DNA from: an uncultured Lachnoclostridium sp.
GTDB lineage: Bacteria > Bacillota > Clostridia > Lachnospirales > Lachnospiraceae
Length of the DNA stretch: 64,000 nt
Reading direction: 5' to 3'
Assembly (NCBI GenBank): GCA_946415315.1
Contig: CAMKRZ010000002.1
Location: forward strand, 124,001-188,000
Below, one piece after another: positions 15,537 through 24,171 of this stretch. Each line of letters opens with the position of its first letter. The stretch's first letter is position 1. Below the pieces are notes generated by a model, which made no database searches, had not been told where the DNA came from, and saw nothing but the letters and a program-made list of their open reading frames with translations. The position numbers were made by a program, and so were the translations under genes.

Positions 15537-18422
15537 TTATTTGTATTTTACCGTGATCTTGTAGTTCATCTTCGCTCCGTTCTCAGCGACCGCAGTCACG
15601 ACGAACGTCTCACTCTTCCCGCTCAGGGTCTTCTTCCCGATCCCGGTGATCTTCGTGCCGGCGACGACTGCCTTTGCTTCGATGGTCAGAGACTTCGTCC
15701 CCTTCGGCACCGTCACCGTGTACTCGAACCCGTCGTACTTGAACGACTCCCCAAGCGACAGCTTGCTTCCGTCCGCCGACTTCACCGAGATCGACGAGAG
15801 GTACGGATTCGGGCTCTCACTCTTGACCGGTTCCGGCGATGCGTTGGCTGGCATGTTCTTGTAAACCGGTATGGAAAATGTGATTGCCATCTCCTCGCTT
15901 CCGCCGATCTTCCGGTATGCCTGCGCAACTTTGTACGCCTCGGATTTTGGTGCCTGCGCGTTGGACATGTACTGATGTCCGTACGTATTGTTGCGGGTCA
16001 CATTGTACTTCTGGAGATAGATCGTGTCCTGTCCCTTGTTGATGTACGTGCTTCCGATGTAGTACGCACCGCCCACGATCGCATCGTACCGATTGTTCCA
16101 GGGGATCCTGCATTTGTCGTTAAGGCTCTCGTTGGTGCCGCCGTACTTGGCAAACTTCAGACCGTTGCGGATCGCGCCGAGCGCAGCCGTCGAGTTGTAG
16201 GCTCCGATGTTGTAGAAGTTATAGTAGCCTACAAAACCTTCCACCGTTCCGGTCGCGCTGAGGGAAAATGATCCGCCGGACGTCACTTCCTGCTTGACTC
16301 GCGACGCCAGGTGATACGGACTTACGCCGGAGTATTTCGCGGCGTCCATGAATGCCTGTGCATAGGATATCGTTTTGGTCTTTCCGTTCTCGTCCTTGTA
16401 CGTGAACGATGCGCCGTCCATCGCGGTACCCTTCAAAATCTTCTTCACGCCTTCGATCGTCTGAGTGTCCGGATCATACGTCAGATCTTCAAACATATAG
16501 ATGTAAGTATCATCAAGCCAGTTGCGCGGATCCATGAAGTACTGCAGTCCGGCCGAATTGATCATCATCCATTCCTTACCGTCAAACGACTGGAATTTTC
16601 CGGTCTTCCAGTTGTATGCGCCGGATGCATAGGAAAGCCACTGCGTGCCCTTGTACTGCTCGATCAGGTTGTTCCCGAGCGTGTTCTCTCCCGCGATCAC
16701 CGTGCTCCATTCGAGGCCGGTCTGATACGCTTTGAAAACCCAGGTCGGATGCTGCTCGTGCAGCTTCACGAGATACGGAATATAGCTCTCCGGGAAACCT
16801 TCTTTACGCAGCTGATCCGCGTACGACGACTTCGTGTTCACGTCGGACGAGACTTTCGTGCCGCTTCGGATCGTTCCGCTGTTGTTCGTCTCGTTCAGTG
16901 GATACTTGTCTCCCAGCTCCAGGTACGAACCGTACATATATCCGCGATACTCGATGCCGTTTACCGTGAGAACACCTTCGTACCACAGGGTTCCGCCCTC
17001 CGCGTACGCGTAGGACAAAACTGTCACCTTATGTCCCTGCGACAGAGAAACGACCTTCGCGTACTCCGTTCCGGGACCGGTACGAACATTTAACGATTTC
17101 ACGTTGACCGTTGCGCTCGCAACGGTTCTGCCCTTGTTGTCTTTCACGACCGGCGGATCATTGGACGGAACCTTCGTCGGGACTTCGGTCGGCTCCTTGG
17201 CCTGCGTGTCGGTCGGTCTCGGTGTCGGCGTCAGTTCCCTTGAGGTCTCCGTCGTCGTTCCAGACGTGACACTCACATAACTGCCGAACACATAGCCCTT
17301 CTGTTTCACTCCGTCAAACGTAACTTCCACGAGATACCACGTGCGGTCAGAGGAATCCTTCGCGGAGCCGAGCACCGGGAAGCGGTCTCCCTCATAAACC
17401 TTGCCGAGGATATCACTCGCAGTCGATGCGGACTTGCGCACGTTCAGACGCGTTGCCGTGACAACTGCCGTTTTGGTGACAGCAGGAGTCGGCGTCGCTG
17501 TCGGAGTCGAAGTAGGTGTCGCTGTCGGTTTCGGCGTCGAAGTAGGAGTTGCCGTAGGCTTCGGTGTTACAGTAGGTGTTGCTGTCGGCTTCGGCGTAGA
17601 AGTAGGTGTCGCCGTAGGCTTCGGCGTAACCGTGGGCGTCGCCGCCGGTGTTGCAACAGATTCCGTTACAACCGTCACATAGTTTCCGAACACATATCCC
17701 GTGACTGTCTTCCCATCGATGGAAGCCTGCACGCGATACCATGTTCTTCCCGAAGAATCCTTCGACGAACCGAGAATCGAAAGTCGATCCCCCTCATATA
17801 CTTTTCCGAGAACATCGCTCGCAGTGGTTGCCGACTTCCGGAAATTCATTCTGGCAACGCTGACAACCGCTATACTGTTTGATTGCTGTCCGGGGAAGAC
17901 CGATTTCGTCGGAGTCGGCGTCGCCGTGTTTTGTTTCGTCAGGGTAGGCGTCGCCGTTGCTTTCGCTTCCGGCGTAGGAGTTACGGTAGCCTTCTTCGCG
18001 GGTGTCGGTGTCACCTTCTGCGTCGGAGTCTGCGTTGCCTTCTTCGTCGGCGTCGGTGTCGCTGCAGAGTTTCCGCCTGAGGAATTCGTTCCCGCCGTAC
18101 TGATATACGAGGCATTGACATATCCGGTTATCTTCCTGCCGGATACTGTCGCTTCAATGTTATACCAAAGATCGCCACTTCGGGTACTCGCAGAACCGAT
18201 GATCGTCACTTTCTGTCCCTGCTGCAGAGTTCCCACACAATCGAACTTGGAACCGACGCCGGCGCGGACATTCAGATAGTACGCTGTGACGGTTCCCTCG
18301 GTTTTGGACGAGGCAGATGCCGCGAAGACATCACAAACAGACGGCATTCCTCCGAATCCCGCCATCGTCTGAAGGATCAGTGCCAGCACCAATACCATCG
18401 CGATCTGTCCCGCTCGTTTCAT
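15537..18422 (-). CDS. secreted SH3-repeat cell-wall hydrolase with glucosaminidase-like and cadherin-like beta-sandwich domains
   Basis: 961-residue surface protein. A signal peptide (MKRAGQIAMVLVLALIL...VFAASA) is followed by four bacterial SH3 domains at about residues 43-110, 183-250, 320-390 and 435-505, each with an LNVR or MNFR start and a GYVxxSYV-like end. The first three are separated by Thr-Pro-Thr/Lys linkers. A region at about 540-850 resembles endo-N-acetylglucosaminidase domains (ASRVKQEVTSGGSFS with the likely catalytic Glu, VGYYNFYNIGAYNS). The last 90 residues are a cadherin-like beta-sandwich (YLSSISVKSADG...YKITVKY). The likely role is peptidoglycan binding and cleavage outside the cell. 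The start at 18422 has an AAAGAGGTG site and removes a non-signal N-terminal extension. It is a monocistronic gene with its own promoter and terminator. Confidence 0.9.
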   Translation of the reverse strand: MKRAGQIAMVLVLALILQTMAGFGGMPSVCDVFAASASSKTEGTVTAYYLNVRAGVGSKFDCVGTLQQGQKVTIIGSASTRSGDLWYNIEATVSGRKITGYVNASYISTAGTNSSGGNSAATPTPTKKATQTPTQKVTPTPAKKATVTPTPEAKATATPTLTKQNTATPTPTKSVFPGQQSNSIAVVSVARMNFRKSATTASDVLGKVYEGDRLSILGSSKDSSGRTWYRVQASIDGKTVTGYVFGNYVTVVTESVATPAATPTVTPKPTATPTSTPKPTATPTVTPKPTATPTSTPKPTATPTSTPTATPTPAVTKTAVVTATRLNVRKSASTASDILGKVYEGDRFPVLGSAKDSSDRTWYLVEVTFDGVKQKGYVFGSYVSVTSGTTTETSRELTPTPRPTDTQAKEPTEVPTKVPSNDPPVVKDNKGRTVASATVNVKSLNVRTGPGTEYAKVVSLSQGHKVTVLSYAYAEGGTLWYEGVLTVNGIEYRGYMYGSYLELGDKYPLNETNNSGTIRSGTKVSSDVNTKSSYADQLRKEGFPESYIPYLVKLHEQHPTWVFKAYQTGLEWSTVIAGENTLGNNLIEQYKGTQWLSYASGAYNWKTGKFQSFDGKEWMMINSAGLQYFMDPRNWLDDTYIYMFEDLTYDPDTQTIEGVKKILKGTAMDGASFTYKDENGKTKTISYAQAFMDAAKYSGVSPYHLASRVKQEVTSGGSFSLSATGTVEGFVGYYNFYNIGAYNSTAALGAIRNGLKFAKYGGTNESLNDKCRIPWNNRYDAIVGGAYYIGSTYINKGQDTIYLQKYNVTRNNTYGHQYMSNAQAPKSEAYKVAQAYRKIGGSEEMAITFSIPVYKNMPANASPEPVKSESPNPYLSSISVKSADGSKLSLGESFKYDGFEYTVTVPKGTKSLTIEAKAVVAGTKITGIGKKTLSGKSETFVVTAVAENGAKMNYKITVKYK
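17484..17655 (-). repeat. tandem PKPT/TPT-coding repeat in the SH3 protein gene
   Basis: Degenerate direct repeats of about 36 bases encode alternating TPTVTPKPTA and TPTSTPKPTA units, the linker between SH3 domains 2 and 3. Shorter TPT linkers lie at about 17900-18060. Such tracts change length by slippage or recombination. Confidence 0.8.
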
Positions 18423-18564
18423 GGACACCTCTTTGCTGCAATCATCAGATCCGGTTTCTGCCATCCCCCGTTTGCCTGCAAATTTCTGCATGTTCCGGAG
18501 TTCGAAAAAACCTTCACTGCCCTATACGTAACCCATCGTACACAATACCCATCTTATCATTACT

Positions 18565-18593
18565 ATTTTAATACGACTGTTGTAGAATTGCAA
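18565..18593 (-). promoter_or_regulatory. promoter of the SH3-repeat hydrolase gene
   Basis: Minus-strand -35 TTGCAA (18588-18593), 17-base spacer, -10 TAAAAT (18565-18570). Predicted start is about 18558, leaving a leader of about 135 bases in which no clear riboswitch was recognised. Confidence 0.78.
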
Positions 18594-18627
18594 GCCAAAA
18601 ACCCTTGTAAAATAAGGCTTTTTACGC

Positions 18628-18659
18628 AAAAAAGGCTCATTTTCCGAGGAAAATGAGCC
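18628..18659 (-). terminator. terminator built from an inverted pair of the CATTTTCC octamer
   Basis: Perfect 12-bp palindromic arms GGCTCATTTTCC (18634-18645) and GGAAAATGAGCC (18648-18659) with a 2-base centre. On the minus strand it is followed by TTTTTT. It is the second terminator downstream of the aquaporin gene. Each arm contains the window-wide octamer CATTTTCC, an arrangement like the uptake-sequence terminators of Haemophilus and Neisseria. Confidence 0.85.
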
Positions 18660-18727
18660 AAGTGACGCTGTTTTAGTACTGTTCATTCTTCATATACAGG
18701 TTGATACAACCATATTTCCGTTCCGTC

Positions 18728-18755
18728 AAAAACGCGGTCTGCCGTGGCAGACCGC
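18728..18755 (-). terminator. first terminator after the aquaporin gene
   Basis: Perfect 10-bp arms GCGGTCTGCC / GGCAGACCGC (18734-18755) with a 2-base centre. On the minus strand it is followed by G then TTTTT. Together with the hairpin at 18634-18659 it forms a tandem terminator in the 369-base gap, which otherwise holds only the SH3 gene promoter. Confidence 0.8.
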
Positions 18756-18791
18756 GCCGTAGTTTACGCTGTTATACGGTATCCATTTCCG

Positions 18792-19511
18792 TCACTTCTT
18801 CGGCTCCGCTTCCGCATCGCCCGAGATGAAGCGGTACGCGACTACCGCGAGCAGCGAGCCTGCCAACGGTCCTACGATGAATACCCATACATCGATGATC
18901 GGATCGGTGTTGCCTGCGATCGCTGCAACGATCGCCGGGCCGAGGCTTCTCGCCGGGTTGACGGACGTGCCGGTCAGGCCGATGCCGAGAATATGAACAA
19001 GAACCAGCGTGAGACCGATCACGATGCCGGCTACATGGCCGTGGTTCGCCTTCTTCGAGGTGACGCCGAGGATTGCCATGATGAAAATGAACGTGAGGAA
19101 ACACTCGACGATCAGACCGGCAGCGATGCTGTTATTCACACCACCGAGACCGTTGCTGCCTAAACCGCCGGTCAGATCCGTGCGGTCAGCGAGCGCGAAC
19201 ACACCCTTCAGAATGCCTGCGCCGGCAAGCGCACCGAGCACCTGAGACACGATATATCCGAGAAGATCCTTCGTGTCGAGCTCTCCATTAACCCAGAAAG
19301 CGACTGTCACCGCCGGATTGATGTGGCAACCGGAGACATTGCCGATGCTGTAAGCCATCGCAACGATCACAAGGCCGAACGCAAGCGCGGTCAGAATGTA
19401 GCCGCAGCCATGCTCATATTTGCAGTCAACCGTCATCGCTGTTCCGCAGCCGACAAGCACCAGAACTAAAGTACCGATAAACTCCGCAACATACTTTTTG
19501 ATACTGCCCAT
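18792..19511 (-). CDS. aqpZ: aquaporin (MIP family), AqpZ-like
   Basis: 239-residue membrane channel with six helices and both NPA boxes: SGCHINPAVTVAF near residue 63 and GTSVNPARSLGPAIV near residue 185. The second box (NPARSLGPA) is typical of water-selective AqpZ types rather than glycerol facilitators (NPARDxGPR), so water, and perhaps small gases, is the probable substrate. No glycerol kinase gene is near. The start at 19511 (MGSIKKYVAEFIGT) was chosen for its GGAGG site; upstream in-frame ATGs would add a non-hydrophobic tail. It is a single-gene unit with tandem terminators. Confidence 0.93.
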   Translation of the reverse strand: MGSIKKYVAEFIGTLVLVLVGCGTAMTVDCKYEHGCGYILTALAFGLVIVAMAYSIGNVSGCHINPAVTVAFWVNGELDTKDLLGYIVSQVLGALAGAGILKGVFALADRTDLTGGLGSNGLGGVNNSIAAGLIVECFLTFIFIMAILGVTSKKANHGHVAGIVIGLTLVLVHILGIGLTGTSVNPARSLGPAIVAAIAGNTDPIIDVWVFIVGPLAGSLLAVVAYRFISGDAEAEPKK

Positions 19512-19613
19512 ACGAAATACCCTCCTTTGAAATTGTCGGTCGGACACTGTCGTGTACTGACCGTTGTAAACCCTGCCGACCGTCTGTTTCACAGGCATCC
19601 CGGCACTGCTTCT

Positions 19614-19642
19614 ATCGTACACCGTTCTTCGGAAAATGGCAA
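19614..19642 (-). promoter_or_regulatory. aqpZ promoter candidate, overlapped by a CATTTTCC octamer
   Basis: Minus-strand -35 TTGCCA (19637-19642), 17-base spacer, -10 TACGAT (19614-19619). The octamer at 19631-19638 straddles the -35/spacer boundary. Confidence 0.5.
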
Positions 19643-19662
19643 CCGTACATTGTCATTTTCCG
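19630..19662. repeat. inverted pair of CGGAAAATG / CATTTTCCG
   Basis: CGGAAAATG (19630-19638) and CATTTTCCG (19654-19662) face each other. The pairing extends by three more bases with one G-T wobble, giving a 12-bp stem. It starts 14 bases after the esterase stop codon on the minus strand. There is no T tract, so it is either a 3'-end hairpin or simply a paired recognition site. Confidence 0.75.
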
Positions 19663-19675
19663 TGATTATTTGCTC

Positions 19676-20791
19676 TTACTCGGCGCTGTCAACTCCGATC
19701 GTCGCAAGGAAATTGTAAAGACCCGAATGGATCGCGGTGTTGTCGTGATCCGCGCCCGGAACTTCATACCAGATATGTGCGATCCCGTTCTTCTCGAAGA
19801 GCTCGTGATACCCCTTCGGGAATTTGCCGACGACACTGTCGTTCGTTCCGCAGCAGATGATCACCTTGTCCGCGACCTTCGTGCCGTCCGCGATCACAAC
19901 CTCATCCTCCTGCAGCGTCCCGGGATGCGTCATGATGAAGTCCTTGCCGGGAACAAGGCCCGGTGCAGGCGAGATGGCGCAAACGATCCGGAACAGATCC
20001 GGATAGGAAAGGTACGAGTACAGCGTCTCGCGGCCGCCCATGGAGAACCCGCCGATGTACGTGCCCTCGCGGCCCGTGATCGTCGAGTAAGTCTCATTGA
20101 TATACGGCATCAGGCAGTCGACGAGTTCCTTCGGGAAACGGTCGTACGGCATCAATCCTTCCCCGGTAAATGCCGGTGCCTGAACCGTATCCTCACCCGC
20201 CGCAAACATGGCCGGACAAACCAGGATGAACTCCCTGCACAATCCGTCGGCGAACATGTTTCCGAGCAGGATCGGGATGGAGGAATCCCCGGCAAACGAA
20301 TTCTCATCGCCCATTACGCCATGCAACAGGTACACGACGGGATACTTCTTCTCCGGCGTGTAATCCGCGGGCAGAACGACCGTGTAACCGCGCTCGCGCT
20401 TGCAGTACTCCGAGTAGTACGTGCCGTGCTCGAATTTGCCGTACGTCACGCCGTCGCGTTTCTTCAGGTAATCCGAAGGACATTTTGCGTACATGCCGTT
20501 CTCATCCGGACCCGGAGTGGGCGTCGGTGTGTTCGTCGGCTTGGGCGTTGCCGTTGCCTCGGGTGTAGGAGTAGCCTCCTGCGTGGGAGTTGCCTCCGGT
20601 GTCGCGGTTGCCTCGCCCATCGGTGTTGCCTCCGCCGTAGGTGTAGCTTCTGCAGTCGGTGTCATAGTTGCCTCCTTCGCGGGCTCCGTCACTTTTTTTG
20701 AACTGTTCCCGCCGTCATTGTTGTTGCCGCAGCCGATGCATGCCGCTGCGATCAGTGCCATCACTCCGAGGAGCGCTGCCGTTTTTCTCAT
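19676..20791 (-). CDS. lipoprotein esterase (feruloyl/enterochelin-esterase-like, alpha/beta hydrolase)
   Basis: 371-residue exported esterase. It has a lipoprotein-type signal (MRKTAALLGVMALIAAACIGCG, lipobox Cys at 18 or 21), then a Thr-Pro/Ala-Thr-rich linker to about residue 95, then an esterase-D/Fes-like domain. The domain has the oxyanion region YLLHGVMGDENSF, the nucleophile elbow GGFSMGGRE (Ser near residue 255) and a C-terminal catalytic His in PGADHDNTAIH. Related enzymes cleave feruloyl or acetyl esters from xylan, or siderophore esters; the surface location favours plant-polymer or carbohydrate esters. It follows purD after a hairpin, with a GGGAGG site of its own. The substrate is not known. 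Confidence 0.87.
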   Translation of the reverse strand: MRKTAALLGVMALIAAACIGCGNNNDGGNSSKKVTEPAKEATMTPTAEATPTAEATPMGEATATPEATPTQEATPTPEATATPKPTNTPTPTPGPDENGMYAKCPSDYLKKRDGVTYGKFEHGTYYSEYCKRERGYTVVLPADYTPEKKYPVVYLLHGVMGDENSFAGDSSIPILLGNMFADGLCREFILVCPAMFAAGEDTVQAPAFTGEGLMPYDRFPKELVDCLMPYINETYSTITGREGTYIGGFSMGGRETLYSYLSYPDLFRIVCAISPAPGLVPGKDFIMTHPGTLQEDEVVIADGTKVADKVIICCGTNDSVVGKFPKGYHELFEKNGIAHIWYEVPGADHDNTAIHSGLYNFLATIGVDSAE

Positions 20792-20861
20792 CTCGAATCC
20801 TCCCCGGGACGAAACTCCTCGTCCCTTTCCGTAACCTCTGCGTTATTCTGTAATACAGCAA

Positions 20862-20890
20862 GCCGGCAGCGCGTCTTCCACCCTGCCGGC
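20862..20890 (-). terminator. purD 3' hairpin
   Basis: Perfect 8-bp arms GCCGGCAG / CTGCCGGC with a 13-base loop, 24 bases after the purD stop on the minus strand. The following TTGCTGT tail is only weakly T-rich, so it is a probable but leaky terminator. Confidence 0.55.
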
Positions 20891-20914
20891 GTCATTTCCG
20901 TAAGTCGTCGGGGC

Positions 20915-22192
20915 TTATGCCTCGTCGATCGCCTTGCCGATATCATGTCTCATGTACTTGTTGCCGAAGCTGATCATCTCCGTTGCCGCGTACGCGTTCG
21001 CACGCGCCTCCTTAAGCGTCGCGCCGAGCGCGGTCACGCCGAGCACACGACCTCCGTTCGTGAGAACCGCTCCGTCCTCGCCGAACTTCGTTCCCGCGTG
21101 GAACACGAACTTGTCCGCGCATCCACGGAACGCTTCCAGTCCGGAGATGGGGAAGCCCTTCTCATACTTCTGCGGATAGCCGTCGGAAGCCAGCACGACG
21201 CAGACCGCCGCATTGTCCGCGAAGGACAGTGTGACCTCGTCAAGGCGACCGTCGATGCATGCCTCAAACACGTCGACGATGTCATTTTCCATGCGAGGAA
21301 GAACAACCTGCGTCTCCGGATCGCCGAAGCGGGCGTTGTACTCCAGCACCTTCGGACCTTCCGGCGTCAGCATCAGGCCGCAGAACATCACGCCTGTGAA
21401 CGGACGCCCTTCCTTCGCCATAGCCGCCATTGTGGGCTCGTAAATGTGCCGCACGCAGTATTTGTGGATCTCCTCGGTGTAGAACGGACTCGGGGAAAAT
21501 GTTCCCATTCCGCCGGTGTTGAGTCCCGTGTCGCCGTCGCCCGCGCGCTTATGGTCCTGCGCGCTCGTCATGCAGCGCACGTTCGTCCCGTCGCAGAAGC
21601 ACAGCACGGACACCTCGCGCCCGGTCATGAACTCCTCGACGACCATCTTGTCGCCGGCCTTTCCGAAATGCTTGTCCAGCATGATTTCCTTGACGCCGGC
21701 CATCGCCTCTTCCTCGTTGTTGCAGATGAGCACGCCCTTCCCAAGAGCCAGGCCGTCCGCCTTCAGCACGACCGGGTACTTGTTCTGCAGACGGATGTAC
21801 AGCGAAGCCTCCTCCGCGTCACTGAACGTCTCATAGCCCGCCGTGGGGATGCCGTATTTCTTCATCAGTTCCTTGGAAAATGCTTTGCTTCCCTCAAGGA
21901 TCGCCGCATTCTTCCGCGGTCCGAAGACGCGGAGTCCCGCCTCCTCGAACGCATCCACGATGCCGCCCACGAGCGGATCATCGGGACCGATCACCGTGAG
22001 ATCGATCGCCTCATTTTTCGCAAAATCAACCAGCTTGTCAAACTCCATCACGCCGATCGGCACACACTCCGCGAGCTCCGCGATCCCGGCGTTGCCCGGT
22101 GCGCAATAGATCTTCGAGACACGGCTGCTCTTCGCGATCGCCGCAACGATCGCATGTTCTCTTCCGCCGCCTCCGACTACTAATACTTTCAT
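20915..22192 (-). CDS. purD: phosphoribosylamine-glycine ligase (GAR synthetase)
   Basis: Second step of purine synthesis: 5-phosphoribosylamine plus glycine plus ATP gives GAR. 425 residues. The N-terminal MKVLVVGGGGREHA is diagnostic, the ATP-grasp domain includes PVVLKADGLALGKGV near residue 140, GDGDTGLNTGGMGTFSP and EYNARFGDPETQ. It starts 22 bases after purN with a GGAGG site, as last gene of the purM-purN-purD unit. Confidence 0.98.
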   Translation of the reverse strand: MKVLVVGGGGREHAIVAAIAKSSRVSKIYCAPGNAGIAELAECVPIGVMEFDKLVDFAKNEAIDLTVIGPDDPLVGGIVDAFEEAGLRVFGPRKNAAILEGSKAFSKELMKKYGIPTAGYETFSDAEEASLYIRLQNKYPVVLKADGLALGKGVLICNNEEEAMAGVKEIMLDKHFGKAGDKMVVEEFMTGREVSVLCFCDGTNVRCMTSAQDHKRAGDGDTGLNTGGMGTFSPSPFYTEEIHKYCVRHIYEPTMAAMAKEGRPFTGVMFCGLMLTPEGPKVLEYNARFGDPETQVVLPRMENDIVDVFEACIDGRLDEVTLSFADNAAVCVVLASDGYPQKYEKGFPISGLEAFRGCADKFVFHAGTKFGEDGAVLTNGGRVLGVTALGATLKEARANAYAATEMISFGNKYMRHDIGKAIDEA

Positions 22193-22214
22193 AACACCCT
22201 CCGCATAAATATAA

Positions 22215-22841
22215 TTACAACGTCACGAAATAATTGCCGTTGGTATCCTTGCAGACTCTGTCGTTCGCGATCGCGTTGATCGCCTGCGGCAGTATGATCC
22301 ACTCCGCCTGCTCCATCACGCGTCTCTGCAGAACTTCCGGCGTATCACCGGGCTGAACCGGAACCGCCTGCTGAAGAAGGATCGGCCCCGTGTCCGTGCC
22401 CTCGTCCACGTAATGCACCGTCGCGCCGGTCACCTTCACGCCACGCGCGAGCACTGCCTCATGCACGTGAAGTCCGTAGAAGCCGTCTCCGCAAAATGAC
22501 GGGATCAGGGACGGATGTATGTTGATGATGCGCCGCTCATACTTGCGGATCATCGCCGGCGGAATGATCACCAGGAATCCCGCAAGAACGATCAGGTCGG
22601 GATGCAGCGAATCCACCGCGTCCAACAATGCCTCCTCAAACTCCGCGCGCGTCGCAAAACCCTTGCGCGATACGCAAATGCCGGGTACACCGGCTTTCTC
22701 CGCCCTCTGAAGGGCATATGCATCCGGCCGGTTGCTGATGACGCCGCAGATCTTCACATTCGTGATCCGCCCGTCGCTCACCGCATTCAGGATTGCCTGA
22801 AGGTTTGTCCCGCCGCCGGAGACAAGAACAGCCACTCTCAT
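22215..22841 (-). CDS. purN: phosphoribosylglycinamide formyltransferase
   Basis: Folate-dependent GAR transformylase, third step of purine synthesis. 208 residues starting MRVAVLVSGGGTNLQAIL. The catalytic Asn/His are in INIHPSLIPSF and the Asp in VDEGTDTGPI. The start at 22841 has a GGAGG site; a longer upstream frame overlaps purM and lacks one. A strong hairpin sits in the 74-base gap behind purM. Confidence 0.97.
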   Translation of the reverse strand: MRVAVLVSGGGTNLQAILNAVSDGRITNVKICGVISNRPDAYALQRAEKAGVPGICVSRKGFATRAEFEEALLDAVDSLHPDLIVLAGFLVIIPPAMIRKYERRIINIHPSLIPSFCGDGFYGLHVHEAVLARGVKVTGATVHYVDEGTDTGPILLQQAVPVQPGDTPEVLQRRVMEQAEWIILPQAINAIANDRVCKDTNGNYFVTL

Positions 22842-22867
22842 ACCGTTCCTCCTTTGAAACAAAACCA

Positions 22868-22907
22868 CGCCCGAAGGCGCAGACCCTGCAGTCTGCGCAA
22901 ACGGGCG
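22868..22907 (-). terminator. hairpin between purM and purN, attenuator-like
   Basis: Nested perfect arms: CGCCCG / CGGGCG outside and GCGCAGAC / GTCTGCGC inside, with 3-base internal loops and a 6-base loop. On the minus strand it is followed by TGGTTTTGTTT. It lies within the operon, so it should reduce purN-purD expression relative to purM or mark an mRNA processing point. Confidence 0.6.
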
Positions 22908-22915
22908 CGTAACTG

Positions 22916-23941
22916 TCACTGAATCGTAATGCCCTTCTCGCCGTCCGTGATCTCACCGACGATGTAAGCGCTCTCGCCGGCAGCCTGCAGAATGCGGATC
23001 GCTTCGTCCGCCTTCGCGCTGTCCACAGCGAGCATCATGCCGATACCCATGTTGTACGTGTTGTACATCATATGCTCCTCGATATTGCCCGTCTTTGCGA
23101 GCAGATCGAAGATTGCCGGCACTTCGTAACTGTTCTTTCTGATCACGGCATGCTTGCCATCGGGAAGCATCCGCGGAATATTCTCATAGAAACCGCCGCC
23201 GGTGATGTGGCTGCATGCCTTCACCGTAACGCCGCCGTCCTTCAGCGCGCGCAGCGCCTTCACGTAGATCTTCGTCGGCACCAAAAGCGCCTCACCGAGC
23301 GTGCATCCGAGCGAATCGTTGTATCTCGCAAGTGACGCCTCGCGCATGTCAAACACCTTGCGGACAAGCGAGTAACCGTTGCTGTGGATGCCCGAGGAAG
23401 CGATACCGATGACGGTGTCGCCGGCCTTCACGTTGCTGCCATCCACGATCTCGTCCCTGTCCACAATACCAACGGCAAATCCCGCCAGGTCGTACTCGTC
23501 CACCGGATAGAAGCCCGGCATCTCAGCCGTTTCTCCGCCGATCAGCGCGCATCCGGCCTGCTTGCAGCCTTCCGCAACACCCTTCACGATCGTCGCGATC
23601 TTCTCCGGATAGTTCTTGCCGCAGGCAACATAATCCAGGAAGAAAAGAGGCTCGCCGCCGGCGCACGCAATGTCGTTCACGCACATTGCCACGCAGTCGA
23701 TTCCGATGGTGTCATGCTTGTCCATCAGGAACGCGATCTTCAGCTTCGTTCCCACTCCGTCCGTACCGGACACAAGCGTCGGGTGCTTCATCGTCATGAA
23801 CCGGTCCAGGGAAAATGCTCCCGAGAAACCGCCGAGTCCGCCGAGCACCTCAGGGCGCATCGTCTCCTTCACGTGCTTCTTCATCAACTCTACCGCGCGG
23901 TATCCCGCTTCAATGTCAACACCGGCATTCTTATAATCCAT
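22916..23941 (-). CDS. purM: phosphoribosylformylglycinamidine cyclo-ligase (AIR synthetase)
   Basis: Fifth step of purine synthesis. 341 residues. Typical stretches: [72 protein letters not shown] and [15 protein letters not shown]. The start at 23941 has a GGAGG site. It heads the purM-purN-purD unit, behind a 230-base gap with an extended -10 element and several small hairpins. Confidence 0.98.
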   Translation of the reverse strand: MDYKNAGVDIEAGYRAVELMKKHVKETMRPEVLGGLGGFSGAFSLDRFMTMKHPTLVSGTDGVGTKLKIAFLMDKHDTIGIDCVAMCVNDIACAGGEPLFFLDYVACGKNYPEKIATIVKGVAEGCKQAGCALIGGETAEMPGFYPVDEYDLAGFAVGIVDRDEIVDGSNVKAGDTVIGIASSGIHSNGYSLVRKVFDMREASLARYNDSLGCTLGEALLVPTKIYVKALRALKDGGVTVKACSHITGGGFYENIPRMLPDGKHAVIRKNSYEVPAIFDLLAKTGNIEEHMMYNTYNMGIGMMLAVDSAKADEAIRILQAAGESAYIVGEITDGEKGITIQ

Positions 23942-24019
23942 GCTGCTGCCTCCTGTGATCGTCTTGTATGATTGTCGCGGGGCCGCCCGTAACCGGCGCC
24001 TTCCGCCCGCTCTTACGCC

Positions 24020-24065
24020 GCACAATGTGCCGCGGTTGTCCCTCCGGGACATCGCTATTGTAGCA
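24020..24065 (-). promoter_or_regulatory. purM promoter (extended -10) and leader hairpins
   Basis: Minus-strand TGCTACAAT (24057-24065) is an extended -10 without a clear -35. The leader holds two small hairpins, GTCCC/GGGAC (24038-24050) and GCAC/GTGC (24020-24030). A CATTTTCC octamer lies upstream at 24097. No purine-riboswitch core was recognised. Confidence 0.5.
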
Positions 24066-24121
24066 CAAAAGAATCACGCCTGCACCTGAAAAAGAGCATT
24101 TTCCGCGTGTTTTCTTTCATC

Positions 24122-24169
24122 GTTTCAATAAGCATTGCTAATGATTGTAACATCAATCATAATTGAAAC
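24122..24169 (-). repeat. AT-rich nested hairpin at the purE 3' end
   Basis: Outer arms GTTTCAAT / ATTGAAAC and inner arms ATGATTG / CAATCAT with a 6-base loop begin 2 bases after the purE stop. There is no T tract. It probably marks the 3' end or protects the purE mRNA, and could form a cruciform. Confidence 0.5.
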
Positions 24170-24171
24170 TT

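Noticed and set aside
17484-17655. CRISPR-like regular repeat
   Set aside because: The repeats are degenerate, in frame, encode Thr-Pro linkers and have no unique spacers.
18634-18659. CodY box (AATTTTCNGAAAATT) as an explanation of the octamer
   Set aside because: The octamer has C before ATTTTC and C after it, occurs mostly as single half-like copies inside genes, and the inverted pairs have varied spacing. A CodY box is a fixed palindrome.
23942-24171. Purine riboswitch before purM
   Set aside because: Only an extended -10 and small hairpins are seen; the conserved purine-aptamer loop sequences are absent.
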